This document shows, piece after piece, positions 1 through 10,475 of a stretch of DNA of 34,030 nt. This DNA comes from Tubiluchus corallicola (lineage: Eukaryota > Priapulida > Priapulimorpha > Priapulimorphida > Tubiluchidae). The first letter of the stretch is position 1. The number at the start of each line of letters is the position of its first letter. The notes below the pieces were generated by a model. The model was not told the origin of the DNA and ran no database searches. It saw nothing but the letters and a program-made list of their open reading frames with translations. The stretch is from the NCBI GenBank assembly GCA_030141605.1, contig JAQGDQ010001154.1:25001-59030 (forward strand), given 5' to 3'. The position numbers were made by a program, and so were the translations under genes.

Positions 1-180
1 GTCAAGTACAGTAAACATGTACAAACTCGCTGTCAAGTACAGTAAACATGTACAAACCCGCTGTCAAGTACAGTAAACATGTACAAACCCGCTGTCAAGT
101 ACAGTAAACATGTACAAACTCGCTGTCAAGTACAGTAAACATGTACAAACCCGCTGTCAAGTACAGTAAACATGCACATT
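1..180. repeat. 31-bp minisatellite, about 5.8 copies
   Basis: Units begin at 1, 32, 63, 94, 125 and 156. Each starts GTCAAGTACAGTAAACATGT and ends ACAAACYCGCT, with a C/T variant near the end. The last unit decays at about 175 into unique sequence. The array is cut by the window start, so its true length is unknown. Confidence 0.95.
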
Positions 181-508
181 TTAGCCCCAATAATATTGCA
201 AAAGCGTTTCTGATAATAAAATAATAGATTTAAGTCTTAATTAACGGCGTGCGAGCCAAACTATTGATGGCATCACAAACGAACATAAATTGCAACAGCA
301 AAAACATTCCATGTTGCACGTGTTTGCGAAAATTGGAATAGAGCATTATCGTAAAATATTCAGTGTGTTGTTCTAAAACTCGGCAATTCAAATTTCAAAT
401 TTACCGCTGTGCTCACGCATGAGCTGTCGAAGGTGTGCGCTACGTCACAACTGAACACCACTGAACTGAAAGCAAGGAAATTAACTCATCTAAAATACGA
501 GGCCTGTG
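173..508. repeat. Dispersed repeat family A, copy 1
   Basis: This block aligns with 6881-7200. Shared landmarks in order are GCAAAAG-GTTTCTGATAAT, CTTAATTAACGGCG, CTATTGATG-CATCACAAAC, GTGTTTGCGAAA, ATATTCAGTGTGTTGT and GCTGTCGAA. The copies are diverged, with small indels. No coding frame is conserved between them, so a non-autonomous transposable element is the likeliest identity. Confidence 0.75.
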
Positions 509-545
509 GAATTAACACTCACCATAGAGCGTCATCACAGAACCC

Positions 546-650
546 GCCAGATAAATTTGAGTAGTGTGTACCTGTGTCATCACAATGCCCACCAGGTAAA
601 TCTGAGCAGTGTGTACCTGTGTCACAGAGACTGCCAGGTAACCCGAGTAA
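546..650. repeat. About 45-bp tandem duplication, 2.3 copies
   Basis: CCAGATAAATTTGAGTAGTG at about 547 recurs as CCAGGTAAATCTGAGCAGTG at about 592, each followed by TGTACCTGTGTCA. A third partial copy starts at about 633. The units are already diverged. Confidence 0.7.
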
Positions 651-1184
651 GCCTGTGATCATTTAAATACCCATTTACCAACACGCACCTGTAATTACCG
701 ACCATTTAAGATCATTTAGCTGGTGAATTCACTTAAAATGAACTTTTATTTTCACTGACTTGACTTTGAATAGCCATGTCAAACGTCAGGTCACATTTAG
801 TGACACAAAAAACCTCGATCATGAGGCGCATGTAAGCTGGGGGGGGGTCCCCATGCTCTTCTTACACCGCCTGAAACGTGCAGATAAAATAGGGCAGTCG
901 TGCAAGACCCGTCTTGCATCTCCAATCATTAATCCTACACGATTCCGCTTTCTAACACCACTTTTACAATCATCTTCTTAAACAGCACTCCTCTTTGTAA
1001 CCTTTCAATGAAGAGTGTTTTTTTGGTCTTTAGAACTGTGCCGTGCCCGTTGTTATCGTTAACAGATTAGAAAATAATTACAGACTACGGCAAACTTTGT
1101 AAAACACCTGTTTTTGAAAATTCACCAGTTTTGCAGGGACAGAAAGTTTACAGCAGCTAGGCAAGACGTTACTACAACATGTCT
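651..1184. other. Unassigned AT-rich stretch
   Basis: No convincing gene is seen. A 73-codon open frame at 760-981 has no recognisable domain and contains a run of eight or more G near 840. It is treated as chance. Confidence 0.5.
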
Positions 1185-1817
1185 AAATTTAGTTTAACAA
1201 AATTTATTATGGGATTGGATCAGACAGTTTGAACATGATTTAGGATCCTCACCACAACAGACTTTATACACTATTTACAAAAACATTTACAGTAAGAATA
1301 GATTATAACTACACAAGCTGACAAGTTTTACAACAAGATTACATTAGATATTAGTAACACTTACAGTAAGAATAAACTATAACTACAACCTGACAAGTTT
1401 TACTACAAGATTACATTAGACATTAGTAGAAAATGACGGTTAGAAAATATTAATGTACGATTATTTAAGACTGATGCATTTCATATCAGATAGAAACTAC
1501 TGGAAGTGTTTAGTACGTAATATAAAGTCATGTTTGCATTAGAATATTTTACAGTTAGCAACATAGTTAAATTCATCTTTTCCGAATAATAACAACTTCA
1601 ACAGATCATTAGTTCCTAAGGCAGCTATATTAACGTTTTCGGGCAGAAGCATTTCATTTAATTTATCAAACATAACAACTCTAGTTTGTTTATACAATGG
1701 GCAGTGCAACAAAAAGTGTTCAACAGACTCGAAATCGAAATCCACAATTCGGCAATATTGGATGACCGTTATTATCTTTACAGCCTTTAATGTCTGAGTT
1801 TGATGTTGATGTTTCAA
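1185..1817 (-). pseudogene. 5'-truncated LINE remnant: C-terminal end of ORF2 plus 3' UTR
   Basis: Reading the minus strand from 1817, a frame of about 92 codons contains ESVEHFLLHCPLYKQTR. This resembles the zinc-knuckle region at the C-terminus of jockey/I/CR1-type non-LTR reverse transcriptases (C-x2-C, then EH-LL-CP-Y). The second Cys of the knuckle is lost: CRI is followed by VD, as though small compensating indels shifted the frame locally. Downstream on the same strand, about 1213-1345 matches 33011-33140, which identifies it as the family's 3' UTR. The end has AATAAA-like sequence near 1205. There are no endonuclease or RT motifs upstream, so this is a typical 5'-truncated dead insertion. 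The clade assignment is inference. Confidence 0.6.
1213..1427 (-). repeat. LINE 3'-UTR repeat (family C copy 1, partly duplicated)
   Basis: GATTGGATCAGACAGTTTGA starts the copy at 1213, and homology runs to about 1345. The distal part, from ACAGTAAGAATA to the CAAGATTACATTAGA end, is then repeated at about 1359-1427. The other copy in the window is at 33011-33140. Confidence 0.85.
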
Positions 1818-2185
1818 AGACAGATCGATGTTCTTCGCAGAATGTTTTTTCGTTTAACACTGAGACTTGCAATACTTCATTTTACCCAATGATTTTATTG
1901 GCTTAAATAAATACGTTAAAACGATTATTTCTGTAAATAACGTCATTTTTACAAGAACGTTTCAGAGGTTTAATTTCGTATGACGCGTCGCTGAATCGGA
2001 GAAACAAATTTCTTACTAAGAGAAGAAAAAAGATTACGGTTATTGAATGGCGGGAAACTAAATAACCGACGATGTTTGTTAACCTATCTTTTACCTAATA
2101 AAGAAGTTTAATTTGATTTAATTGTATTAAATGTTTATTTGTTAAAACTGTGAGAAGAATTTCGCCAGATGATATGTATTTTTAT
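1818..2185. other. Unassigned; possible + strand retroelement tail near 2095-2130
   Basis: No gene is seen. CCTAATAAAGAAGTTTAATT followed by TGATTTAATTG at about 2094-2125 resembles the A-rich 3' end of a non-LTR element on the + strand. Nothing upstream could be tied to a reverse transcriptase. Confidence 0.35.
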
Positions 2186-3346
2186 AAAACAAACACACTA
2201 ACTACACTATTTACTGCGTTTGCTCTTTCATATTACAAACCACAAACACACTAACTACACTATTTACTGCGTTTGCTCTTTCATATCACAACCCACAAAC
2301 ACACTAACTACACTATTTACTGCGTTTGCTCTTTCATATTACAAACCACAAACACACTAACTACATTATTTACTTCGTTTGCTCTTTCATATCACAACCC
2401 ACAAACACAATAACTACATTATTTACTTCGTTTGTTCTTTTATATCACAACCCCAAACACACTAACTACACTATTTACTGCGTTTGCTCTTTCATATCAC
2501 AACCCACAAACACACTAACTACATTATTTACTTCGTTTGCTCTTTCATATCACAACCCACAAACACACTAACTACATTATTTACTTCGTTTGCTCTTTCA
2601 TATCACAACCCACAAACACAATAACTACATTATTTACTTTGTTTGTTCTTTCATATCACAACCCCAAACACAGTAACTACATTATTTACTTCGTTTGTTC
2701 TTTCATATCACAACCCCAAACACAGTAACTACATTATTTACTTCGTTTGTTCTTTCATATCACAACCCCAAACACAGTAACTACATTATTTACTTCGTTT
2801 GTTCTTTCATATCACAACCCACACACACACTAACTACACTATTTACTTCGTTTGTTCTTTCATATCACAACCCACACACACACTAACTACACTATTTACT
2901 TCGTTTGTTCTTTCATATCACAACCACACACACACTAACTACATTATTTACTTCGTTTGTTCTTTCATATCACAACCCACACACACACTAACTACATTAT
3001 TTACTTCGTTTGCTCTTTCATATCACAACCCCAAACACACTAACTACATTATTTACTTCGTTTGTTCTTTCATATCACAACCCACAAACACACTAACTAC
3101 ATTATTTACTTTGTTTGTTCTTTCATATCACAACCCACAAACACACTAACTACATTATTTACTTTGTTTGTTCTTTCATATCACAACCCCAAACACAGTA
3201 ACTACATTATTTACTTCGTTTGTTCTTTCATATCACAACCCCAAACACAGTAACTACATTATTTACTTCGTTTGTTCTTTCATATCACAACCCCAAACAC
3301 AGTAACTACATTATTTACTTCGTTTGTTCTTTCATATCACAACCCA
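2186..3346. repeat. 53-bp minisatellite, about 22 copies
   Basis: The unit carries CACTAACTACAYTATTTACT, then KCGTTTGYTCTTTCATATCA, then CAACCC. Successive TTACTGCGTT landmarks at 2211 and 2264 give the 53-bp period; some units are 52 bp. Variants are ordered: GCGTTTGCTC units at the left, TCGTTTGTTC units at the right, and an ACAGTAACT form clustered at 2665-2780 and 3190-3305. This implies local expansion of sub-blocks. The period is not a multiple of 3, so the open frames across it are not genes. Confidence 0.95.
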
Positions 3347-3406
3347 CACACGCACGCACGCTCGCTCGCACGCACGCACGCACGCACGCACGCACACACA
3401 CACATA
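3347..3406. repeat. (CACG)n/(CA)n microsatellite
   Basis: CGCACGCACG tetramers with CTCG variants pass into CACACACA at the right. The array grows directly out of the last 53-bp unit, whose CACACA segment may have seeded it. Alternating purine-pyrimidine sequence of this kind can adopt Z-DNA. Confidence 0.9.
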
Positions 3407-3962
3407 CTCCATAGATATTTTCGCCTGACCCTTCTAATACTTTAGGAAAAAATAAATTTTAAACTCAATTAAAGATAGAATAACGTCTTTGCTTGGTGCA
3501 TAAGAAACGTCGTTCTGTCTCTTAAAGTTCAAGTTCATTTTCCCTTAAAGATTCTGTCGACGAGCAAGAGGTGAAGAATTCCAGGAGACTGTGTTTGTGC
3601 TTTACGATATTGAACGAAGAATTGATAAAGAATATTGTATATAATCCTCTTATAGGTGTACTGTTTACACGTTTTAATGCAGCACAATTCAGTTGATCTA
3701 CACGTTTCTATGTAATCGAGCTTAAAGGTCACCTCTGTCGGTGAAAGCGCCCCCTTTCCTATCAGAATGTATGTGTTATACTCTCTGTATCTTGTTGGCA
3801 GAGGGATTGGATGAAGCATTGTCTGATACTCGAAGGAAAGGTCAATCTTAATATTTAGTTTAAACTTGATTTATTTATAGTGGATTTACAAAACAGGCTG
3901 CGTCTGATTCAGGTATCTCCACTGTACAAGTGCTGAGTGCAAAATGCTAATATAAGAATAAT
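3407..3962. other. Unassigned intergenic sequence
   Basis: A minus-strand frame of 94 codons (3535-3819) starts with ATG but has no domain or composition that I recognise. I do not call it a gene. Confidence 0.4.
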
Positions 3963-4080
3963 GGTCATCAATCAATCAATCAATCAATCAATTTATTTCA
4001 CTCCAGCAACACATATACAATACATAAACATACATACAATACATCAACATGCAATATTATTGAAACAAAAAGAAACAGTA
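3963..4080 (-). mobile_element. Non-LTR element 3' tail with (TTGA)n
   Basis: On the minus strand the sequence reads GCTGGAGTGAAATAAATTGA and continues as five or more TTGA repeats ending near 3966. A poly(A)-like signal followed directly by a short tandem tail is the signature of a retroposed LINE or SINE end. The element body upstream is not recognisable. Confidence 0.55.
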
Positions 4081-4167
4081 TAGGTAAAAAAAGGTTTGTG
4101 AAGTCAAATTAACCAAATAAAAGAGTTGCTGTATGACACCTTGAAAACTTGGCTTGTTAAGGTGGCA

Positions 4168-4352
4168 CAAATGAGTGAATGAAAGAATGGTTAGGGTTAG
4201 TGGACATGATGGAATGGAAAAACTAGTAAGATTGGGGATAGGAAGAAGGAAGGGAGGGGAGGATGTGTGAATGAAAGAATGGTTAGGGTTAGTGGACATG
4301 ATGGAATGGAAAAAATTAGTAAGATTAGGGATAGGAAGAAGGAAAAGAGGAG
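4168..4352. repeat. 92-bp tandem duplication
   Basis: GAATGAAAGAATGGTTAGGG starts at 4177 and again at 4269, and both copies continue through GTTAGTGGACATGATGGAAT and GGGATAGGAAGAAGG. The copies differ by a handful of substitutions. The two TTAGGGTTAG words are not a telomere tract. Confidence 0.9.
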
Positions 4353-4479
4353 AAGAAACGATCGCAACTAATAACAATTGTTACTACTGAACACTGGCAA
4401 TAGTATTATAACTGCTGTTATTAACTCACATAGACTTGTCAAATTTGCTTCTTTGTGAAATGGAACGAATAGTTACATA

Positions 4480-4643
4480 ATTAGCCTCTTAAATTTATTT
4501 AGCTTTTAATTTACTAACCTTGTATATATATATTTAGTCTTGTATTTTTTATTTCATTGTATTTTATTTCATTTTAATTCTGTATTTCTTTTTTACATGG
4601 TCTTAGTTACAAAATAAAAATTTGAATTGAATTGAATTGAAGT
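4480..4643 (+). mobile_element. Non-LTR element 3' end with (TTGAA)n tail
   Basis: TACATGGTCTTAGTTACAAA is followed by ATAAAAA and then (TTGAA)n, ending near 4643. This is a + strand retroelement tail; it points away from the minus-strand tail at 3966. No coding remnant was recognised. Confidence 0.5.
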
Positions 4644-4865
4644 GACACCCGATTCGATAAAACAATTGACTCAATTACAATCAGCAGATGGTTATTAAAC
4701 TTACATACTCAGACAGTGTAAACACAATATTTTAATAACAATGTTTTAATAATTATTTATTTTAGTAATAATTAAAATACATTTACAAAGTAAGTTGGTT
4801 TAACCATTTAACAGTAAATTCTATTTTATTATAAAGTGAAAGGTTGATTTTATAAACTGCTGTAA

Positions 4866-5110
4866 CCAGGGCCTATTTCAAGTGTGGTGTGTGAGGCCTC
4901 CTCGGGGGGGGGGAGGGGGGAGGTTGTCGCCCAGAAAATTTTTGAACTGCTAGAACGCCGGAGAAGCATTTTCAAAGAGAAAATATGGAGTTATACAGTA
5001 TGTTCGCATAAAGCAAAAAAAATAATGTTACCTCGGCGGGAGGCCCCCTGGAGGGTGAGGCCCCGGGGAAGTATCCCCACTTCCCCCCCCCCCCTTGAAA
5101 TAGGCCCTGG
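4866..5110. mobile_element. Complete 245-bp MITE with 17-bp TIRs
   Basis: The left end CCAGGGCCTATTTCAAG (4866-4882) is the exact reverse complement of the right end CTTGAAATAGGCCCTGG (5094-5110). The hexamer CTGTAA flanks both sides (4860-4865 and 5111-5116), consistent with a 6-bp target-site duplication. The interior is far more GC-rich than its surroundings, with a G run at about 4904-4920 and a C run at about 5083-5094. An open frame inside (4884-5135) crosses the right TIR and is not a gene. A non-autonomous cut-and-paste element is well supported. The superfamily is not assigned: 6 bp fits few families, and a longer degraded duplication cannot be excluded. Confidence 0.88.
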
Positions 5111-5116
5111 CTGTAA

Positions 5117-5635
5117 TAAACAAAATGGATATTAAAATTGACCAAGTTTTCTAGAAAGTTAGGCTTATTTCAATCTTCGCGAGAAACGTTAGCAGAATTT
5201 AGTAATAAAACTGCAATAAGCGTCTCGTGTAACTAGTAAAATCAATTTAAAGTCGCGATCACTTCATGCTTGGACGTTCACATTTCCAATGTCCATTGTT
5301 CTTCCAATGACGTCATTCGTCTTGAAGAAAAGTAGCGCACTGTCATTCTTCGTCAAAAGTATAATAAGTTTTTATTTTGATAATTAGATAGCTAATTTTG
5401 TAATATTTTTGTGTGGACATTAGGTAAACTGTAGAAGTTTGAATTAGTTTAAGCAGCGCGCCCTTACGGAAAACCACGACGCGCTTACGAAAAGTCACGA
5501 AGTCTCTCAGTTACGTCATAATTTTCAAGTGAATGGCGGCAACCAACACACCTGAAAATTTCTACTCAGAGTTAGAATATTTTAAGCTGATGTTTTGTAG
5601 ACAGTTTTTTGTAAATTTCCTTGTTATATTTTTTA
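5117..5635. other. Unassigned, with a possible CpG-type start region
   Basis: It contains a perfect CRE palindrome TGACGTCA (5308-5315) and a CG-rich patch at about 5455-5540 (GCGCGCCC, ACGACGCGC) leading to an ATGGCGGCAACC start. No full gene is visible. Confidence 0.35.
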
Positions 5636-5646
5636 AGTTTAAGTGA
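5533..5646 (+). CDS. Possible short ORF or first exon (uncertain)
   Basis: ATGGCGGCAACC opens a 37-codon frame (MAATNTPENFYSELEYFKLM and on) that becomes hydrophobic and stops at 5644-5646. The ATG follows a patch of CpG and a TTACGTCA near-CRE at about 5511, the kind of context expected of an invertebrate start region. A GTAAAT donor-like site at about 5611 could end a first exon after some 26 codons. No partner exon was found and no family is recognised. The frame runs into the 72-bp repeat array, so it could equally be chance. Confidence 0.15.
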   Translation: MAATNTPENFYSELEYFKLMFCRQFFVNFLVIFFKFK

Positions 5647-6128
5647 TAACAGTAAAATAAACCCACGATACTGAGTGACTTGCTCTTTCCTTTTGCACAC
5701 CACTAACAGTTTTAGTGATAACAGTAAAATAAACCCAACATACTGACTGATTTGTTCTTTCCTTTAGTACACCACAAACAGTTTAAGTAATAACAGTAAA
5801 ATAAACCCAACATGCTGAGTGACTTGTTCTTTCCTTTAGCACACCACTAACAGTTTAAGTGATAACAGTAAATTAAACCCAACATACTGAGTGACTTGTT
5901 CTTTCGTTTAGCACACCACAAACAGTTTAAGTGATAAGAGTAAAATAAACCCAACATGCTGAGTGACTTGTTGTTTCCTTTAGCACACCACAAACAGTTT
6001 AAGTGATAACAGTAAATTAAACCCAACATACTGAGTGACTTGTTCTTTCGTTTAGCACACCATTAACAGTTTTAGTGATAACAGTAAAATAAACCCAACA
6101 TACTGAGTGACTTGTTCTTTCCTTTAGC
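5636..6128. repeat. 72-bp minisatellite, about 7 copies
   Basis: GTGATAACAGTAAA recurs every 72 bp from 5643 (next at 5715). Each unit continues with ATAAACCCAACATACTGAGT, GACTTGTTCTTTCCTTTAGC and ACACCACAAACAGTTT. Units alternate between AACATACTG and AACATGCTG and between CACTAACAG and CACAAACAG. The array ends abruptly in TAGCTGGCGTGC. Confidence 0.93.
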
Positions 6129-6880
6129 TGGCGTGCTATAATGTTAAACGTCCGTATAACAGTTCTAATCGCTAAGCAAGTGTCTAAGCAAGTACCTGCC
6201 ACCTGATGTAACCAAGTTGGCTAAACTAATAAATTAAGCAAAACTTCGACTGAAACGTCATTATGTAAATTCGGTGAAAGTGAAGAGCTTATTTTATGTG
6301 TCACACGATAATGTACCCAGTGACCCCTACAGTTACATCTAGGTAATTGAAAGTAATGACCCAGTCAAGTCTCTAGTCACTGGAACAGACAGGTGAATTG
6401 ATAACATAATTAAAAAGAGGAATTGTTACCCTATAATAACAGGCTTTTGTGTAGTTCGTGAAATGACATTTAATAGGTCCAGCCAGTACTGAGCTAATGA
6501 CCGGTGCTTTGAGTTAATTAATAACGCCAGGCCAGTGGACACCACACGAACTTGTGATAATAATAATAAATGACAAACAGGTTGTGTTTAGTATGAGCAG
6601 TGAGCAATATGGCACATCTTATTAATTTTCTGTTTTTACGTAAGCTGACGTCATTTGCATTAGCAGTAAATAAGGTTTATAAAATAGCAAAATTAACTCG
6701 TTTCTTAGAGTAACACGCTAGTCAATTCAACTCTTTTTATGCATCGACTAAAACCTCGTTGTTTCGTTGGGAAAAACTGTGTTAAACGTGAGGAAAATGT
6801 GGAAACCTTTACTGAAATATTTAAAGGAAGAGAAGACAATTTTTCATATGCTACCCCATTTTCAAGTACGATAAAAGTAT
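6129..6880. other. Unassigned AT-rich stretch
   Basis: No gene is seen. It holds a perfect CRE palindrome TGACGTCA at 6646-6653. Confidence 0.5.
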
Positions 6881-7200
6881 ACATTTTAAGGTAATTAGTA
6901 CTGCAAAAGTGTTTCTGATAATTAAATTATAGATTAAAACTTAATTAACGGCGGACGAGCCCCACTATTGATGACATCACAAACTAACCTAATTTTCAAA
7001 AGCAGAAATATTCCACGAGCGTGTTGCAGGTGTTTGCGAAAGCGAAAATTGAAGTACAGTGCTACTGTAAGATATTCAGTGTGTTGTACTAAAACTGGGC
7101 AAGTTTTAAGACAAAAATTCAAATTTGATGTACTCACGCAAGGGCTGTCGAATGTCTGTAGTTAGTAAAAAACTAACACATCTGAAGTGAGAGGTACAGC
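6881..7200. repeat. Dispersed repeat family A, copy 2
   Basis: Aligned with 173-508 along its whole length. The shared landmarks include GTTTCTGATAATTAAATTAT, CTTAATTAACGGCGGACGAG and GATATTCAGTGTGTTGTACT. It lacks the minisatellite that borders copy 1, so the 31-bp array is not part of the family. Two overlapping 65-67 codon frames on opposite strands are not conserved in copy 1. Confidence 0.75.
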
Positions 7201-7920
7201 ATTTGTTTTTTGTGCAATGCATTTCCGAAATGGAGGCGCTAGTGCCCGTCTAACTAGCGAATGGTGAAATGCATGTAACAGCGAAGAACTAGTGGCGTGA
7301 ACGTAAAATGTGTTTGTGTGGTAATAATTCTTTCACGTAAGTCATTCTTGAAAAAACAATAGTATGTTTCCTAACAATATTTTAAAGAATAGATTGTTTT
7401 GACCTACAGTTTACGTTTGGGCCCCGTTTTGCTTTAACAAATTTATGGCATTACATAGTGGAATCTTATTTGTTAGCAAAATAAAGAACATAGCAAACAG
7501 TATGAAACTTCATTACAGTTCTAACATACGTTATTTTATGTTACTTCCTGCCGTCTTATAAAGATTTCATTGCACAACTGAAAACAAGGTATTTCTTACC
7601 CTTGCTGTTTGACAAATCTTCATTTTACTATAAAACAATTTAAAAGTTTGACAGTTCTGTTAATTGAGCAATACGCTACTTTGATATTACAGGTTTCAGA
7701 TCTAAAGAGTAGATTGTTTTGACCTACGGCTTAAGACCAACCCAGTTTTGCCTGATTTATTGTAATACGAAAATTCTACACGCTACATGTAACCAAACAT
7801 TATGATACTGTAGTTGTAAGTAACGAGCTCATTGAAAGTGGTGAATTTATTACACCTTTTGGGAATGGAAGAACTTTTACTGATTTTAATATTGAAAGCA
7901 AATACTTGGTTAGTCAAACA
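7201..7920. other. Unassigned AT-rich stretch
   Basis: No gene is seen. AAGAGTAGATTGTTTTGACC appears at about 7705 and, one base different (AAGAATAG), at about 7385, a possible remnant of a larger duplication about 320 bp apart. Confidence 0.4.
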
Positions 7921-8110
7921 ATTAGCTATTCAGTCAGCCACTCAGTTGCTTAGGCAGTCGGCATGTTAGTCAGTCAGTCGGCCACTCAGGCAGGCAGTAG
8001 CCTGCAGGTGCATGAATGAGTAAACTTGTTGGTGCGTCGGTTTGTCGGTGACTTGGTTGACCAATCAGTCAGCCATTCAACCAACCAGTCGCTGCAGTGA
8101 CTGACCAAAT
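7921..8110. repeat. Decayed (TCAG)n-related sequence
   Basis: TCAGTCAG words are mixed with GGCAGTCGG, GGCAGGCAG and CAACCAACCAG variants. This looks like an old tetranucleotide array related to the pure (GTCA)n at 11239. Confidence 0.6.
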
Positions 8111-8900
8111 CACTCTATCTTACTATTCTCCTTAAAACCGAAGTCGAATAAAAATGACATTTATATCAATTGTATAAAAAATTAATAAACTCACGTGTTG
8201 CATGTTCACAAGCACCGCGACGTAAGATAATAACAATAAAAAACAACTAAACACAACTTTTCTACACATGACTGCAAACTAATGTTTCTATTTAGTGTGA
8301 ATCAACCTTTACACACTGGCCTAGCTGTCTACGGCGAATATTCACCTTATATAACTGCTGCTGGTGGTTGCTTTAAAACCACGTGACTCAAATGCCCTCC
8401 AGTCACAGACGAATCAATAGCAAGAAGGGAGATTAGTTCTACTACGCAATATGGTTCAAATGCATAGACAATTTTGTGGAACTGCATGGAATCTTCTATC
8501 ACCGGGTCATGAAACAGGATACTGGACGAGAAACAATAGAACTGCGCAAGCCAAGAGGAAAAAGAAGCGAATTCGTGCGCCTACCGTAACCACAGTATTA
8601 TAATAGGAAAGGAAAATTATCTAAAATTGTCTGAAGTTCATTTATTACTTCCCACCCGTATATATATCTGCAATGTGCACCTCCATATAGTCTAAACAAG
8701 TGTTGCCTCCTCCACAAATGCTTAGCGAATGTGTTAAAGCATTTATCATTTCTCTGTACCGACCATCAGTTTACATAGTAATTATGAAAATTAATACTAC
8801 TAACGTCCACTGTAACTCACACTAACCATCAGCAATATATTGTAATTTTTCTCGTAATTAATTCTAGTGGCCTAGCATAAGCTAGCTTCTTAGGTCTCTA
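8111..8900. other. Unassigned; short ORF 8451-8603
   Basis: A 50-codon ATG frame (8451-8603, +) has a basic KRKKKRIR stretch near its end. It is too short and matches nothing I recognise, so it is not called as a gene. The rest of the stretch shows no gene. Confidence 0.35.
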
Positions 8901-9012
8901 GCGCAGAATTCATGAATTGTATCATAATTTTGTATTAACAAAAACTGATTATCGATGCACATGTAATGCATATGTATATGTTCATTGCGAAATAAATCTA
9001 TTGAATTGAAAT
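8901..9012 (+). mobile_element. Non-LTR element 3' tail
   Basis: TTGCGAAATAAATCTATTGA runs into ATTGAAATTGAA. A poly(A)-like signal followed by a short A-rich tandem tail again marks a retroelement end on the + strand. The body is not recognised. Confidence 0.4.
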
Positions 9013-9469
9013 TGAAAAATCCGAATGAAACTTGTTATCATCTCATCATATGTCATTTTCTATTCAAAATTATCGCCAGATTGGAAAGATCCATCTTTAA
9101 TGTCTATGCCAAACACATAATATATGTTCAGTATAAATTTTGATACCTAAGTTTTGATAATTTTAATTGTTTTTACCGTAAATTTACTAACAACTTTTAA
9201 CGTTTTGATCTTGCACAAGGCTAGTCACGTGGTATTATCTATCTATCTATATACTATGGTACTACATACTCTAGTACCATATTACATATTAGCTACGAAT
9301 AAAAATAATTGTAATGGTAGATAATTTAGTAATATTTTATGTTGCTTATTTAGTACTTAATTATATTAAAACGTTTGACCAATGACTCCTGCAGTGTTTT
9401 CTGCTGAAACACATTGTAATGAGAACACATGTTAGCTTATAAGTTACATTTCCCCAGAAACGCTGCAAT

Positions 9470-9583
9470 ATTTTGTTAAATTATTGACAAAATGCTGTAA
9501 AGATATTGCGCATTGCTGTAAACTATGTACTGTAATGTTAAGTGGATAATTAAATAAATAAATAAATAGATAAATAAATAATA
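9470..9583 (+). mobile_element. Non-LTR element 3' tail with (AAAT)n
   Basis: GTGGATAATTAAATAAATAA continues as AAAT repeats with one AGAT variant. It ends about 25 bp before the minus-strand LINE tail at 9608, so the two elements sit tail to tail. Confidence 0.4.
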
Positions 9584-9604
9584 GTGTTTGTCATATAAGT
9601 GTTT

Positions 9605-10318
9605 ATGTTTTCGATTTCGATTTCGATTTAATATTTTATTTCAAACTTTACCAAGTTCATATACACATCACAAATTAACACAAATAATACAATAAATCAT
9701 GAAACACAACAATAACACAAATAACAATTAATGATATGACAAACTACGCCAATGACGTCTAATTACAGAAGTAAAGTTTGCATTACTGTTTAAAATGTTC
9801 TTACATATAAAATTTTCACTGTTATTCAGCCTGACGTATAAACTGTATGCACATTTTCTGTGAATCACATCAAAATAAATAATATTAAGTCTAGTAGAAA
9901 TATATCTACCGCTCGTATCATATGAAAAGTTAAATAGCTTCCGTGTTGATACATTATATGCAACCTTGAGTTTGCTAAGATTGTAAGAATAAAAATGTCT
10001 CCAAGTGGACATACAATAAAAAGTAGTGCAGTAAGCATTAAACAATTGTCTCTTTATGTTAACTGAACAATGAGTAAATTTCATGAGTAATTTATTTGCT
10101 CTACCATATGTAAAAGTTTGTGTGTATTTTACTGTTCAACCCTGGAGGAACATCATGAACTCTGCAGTCCTGCCAGGTACTTTGTGTCTTTTAAATTTTG
10201 CTGTTTACCGCAATAAACTTTTTAATAACAATACCATTCATCGGTTTCCTTTCTCTTACGTACTATTATTACAATGCTTAACCTATGTAAATAGTCAAAA
10301 TAAGAGCGTTACCTGAAT
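9605..10318 (-). pseudogene. Decayed LINE: ORF2 C-terminus and 3' end
   Basis: The minus-strand frame ending at 9728 contains RANKLLMKFTHCSVNIKRQL, then LFNAYCTTFYC and LKVAYNVSTRKLF. These match the post-RT C-terminal domain of non-LTR ORF2 proteins (RANxLLRKFxxCS, LFxxYC, LxKLxVAYN). Upstream, at about 10160-10220 on the minus strand, KDTKYLAG resembles the KYLG motif that precedes it, but the intervening stretch needs a frameshift and passes a TGA. The element is therefore dead and 5'-truncated. Downstream there is about 120 bp of 3' UTR, an AATAAA (9635-9640 in complement) and a (TCGAAA)n tail at about 9608-9628. A CR1/RTE/jockey-like origin is inferred. Confidence 0.7.
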
Positions 10319-10475
10319 AATTATGAATATACTCAATGTTTCCTAAAATTAGTAAAAGCGCTGCTTAATATCAGCTATCCATAAAACCAACGATTATGAC
10401 ACCAAAAGGGTGTTATTATCTTTTTAAGTAAAGTTACGTGATAATTTAAATCAATGGCAGTTAAATATGGCACTC

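Noticed and set aside
2186-3346. Regular 53-bp repeats that could suggest a CRISPR array
   Set aside because: The units are contiguous with no unique spacers, in a eukaryotic context. This is a minisatellite.
4187-4286. TTAGGGTTAG words resembling telomeric repeat
   Set aside because: There are only two partial hexamers per 92-bp unit, with no tandem telomere tract. The (CACTAA)n near 31870 also has the wrong sequence.
10083-10316. 77-codon + strand open frame
   Set aside because: It is the antisense shadow of the decayed LINE ORF on the minus strand.
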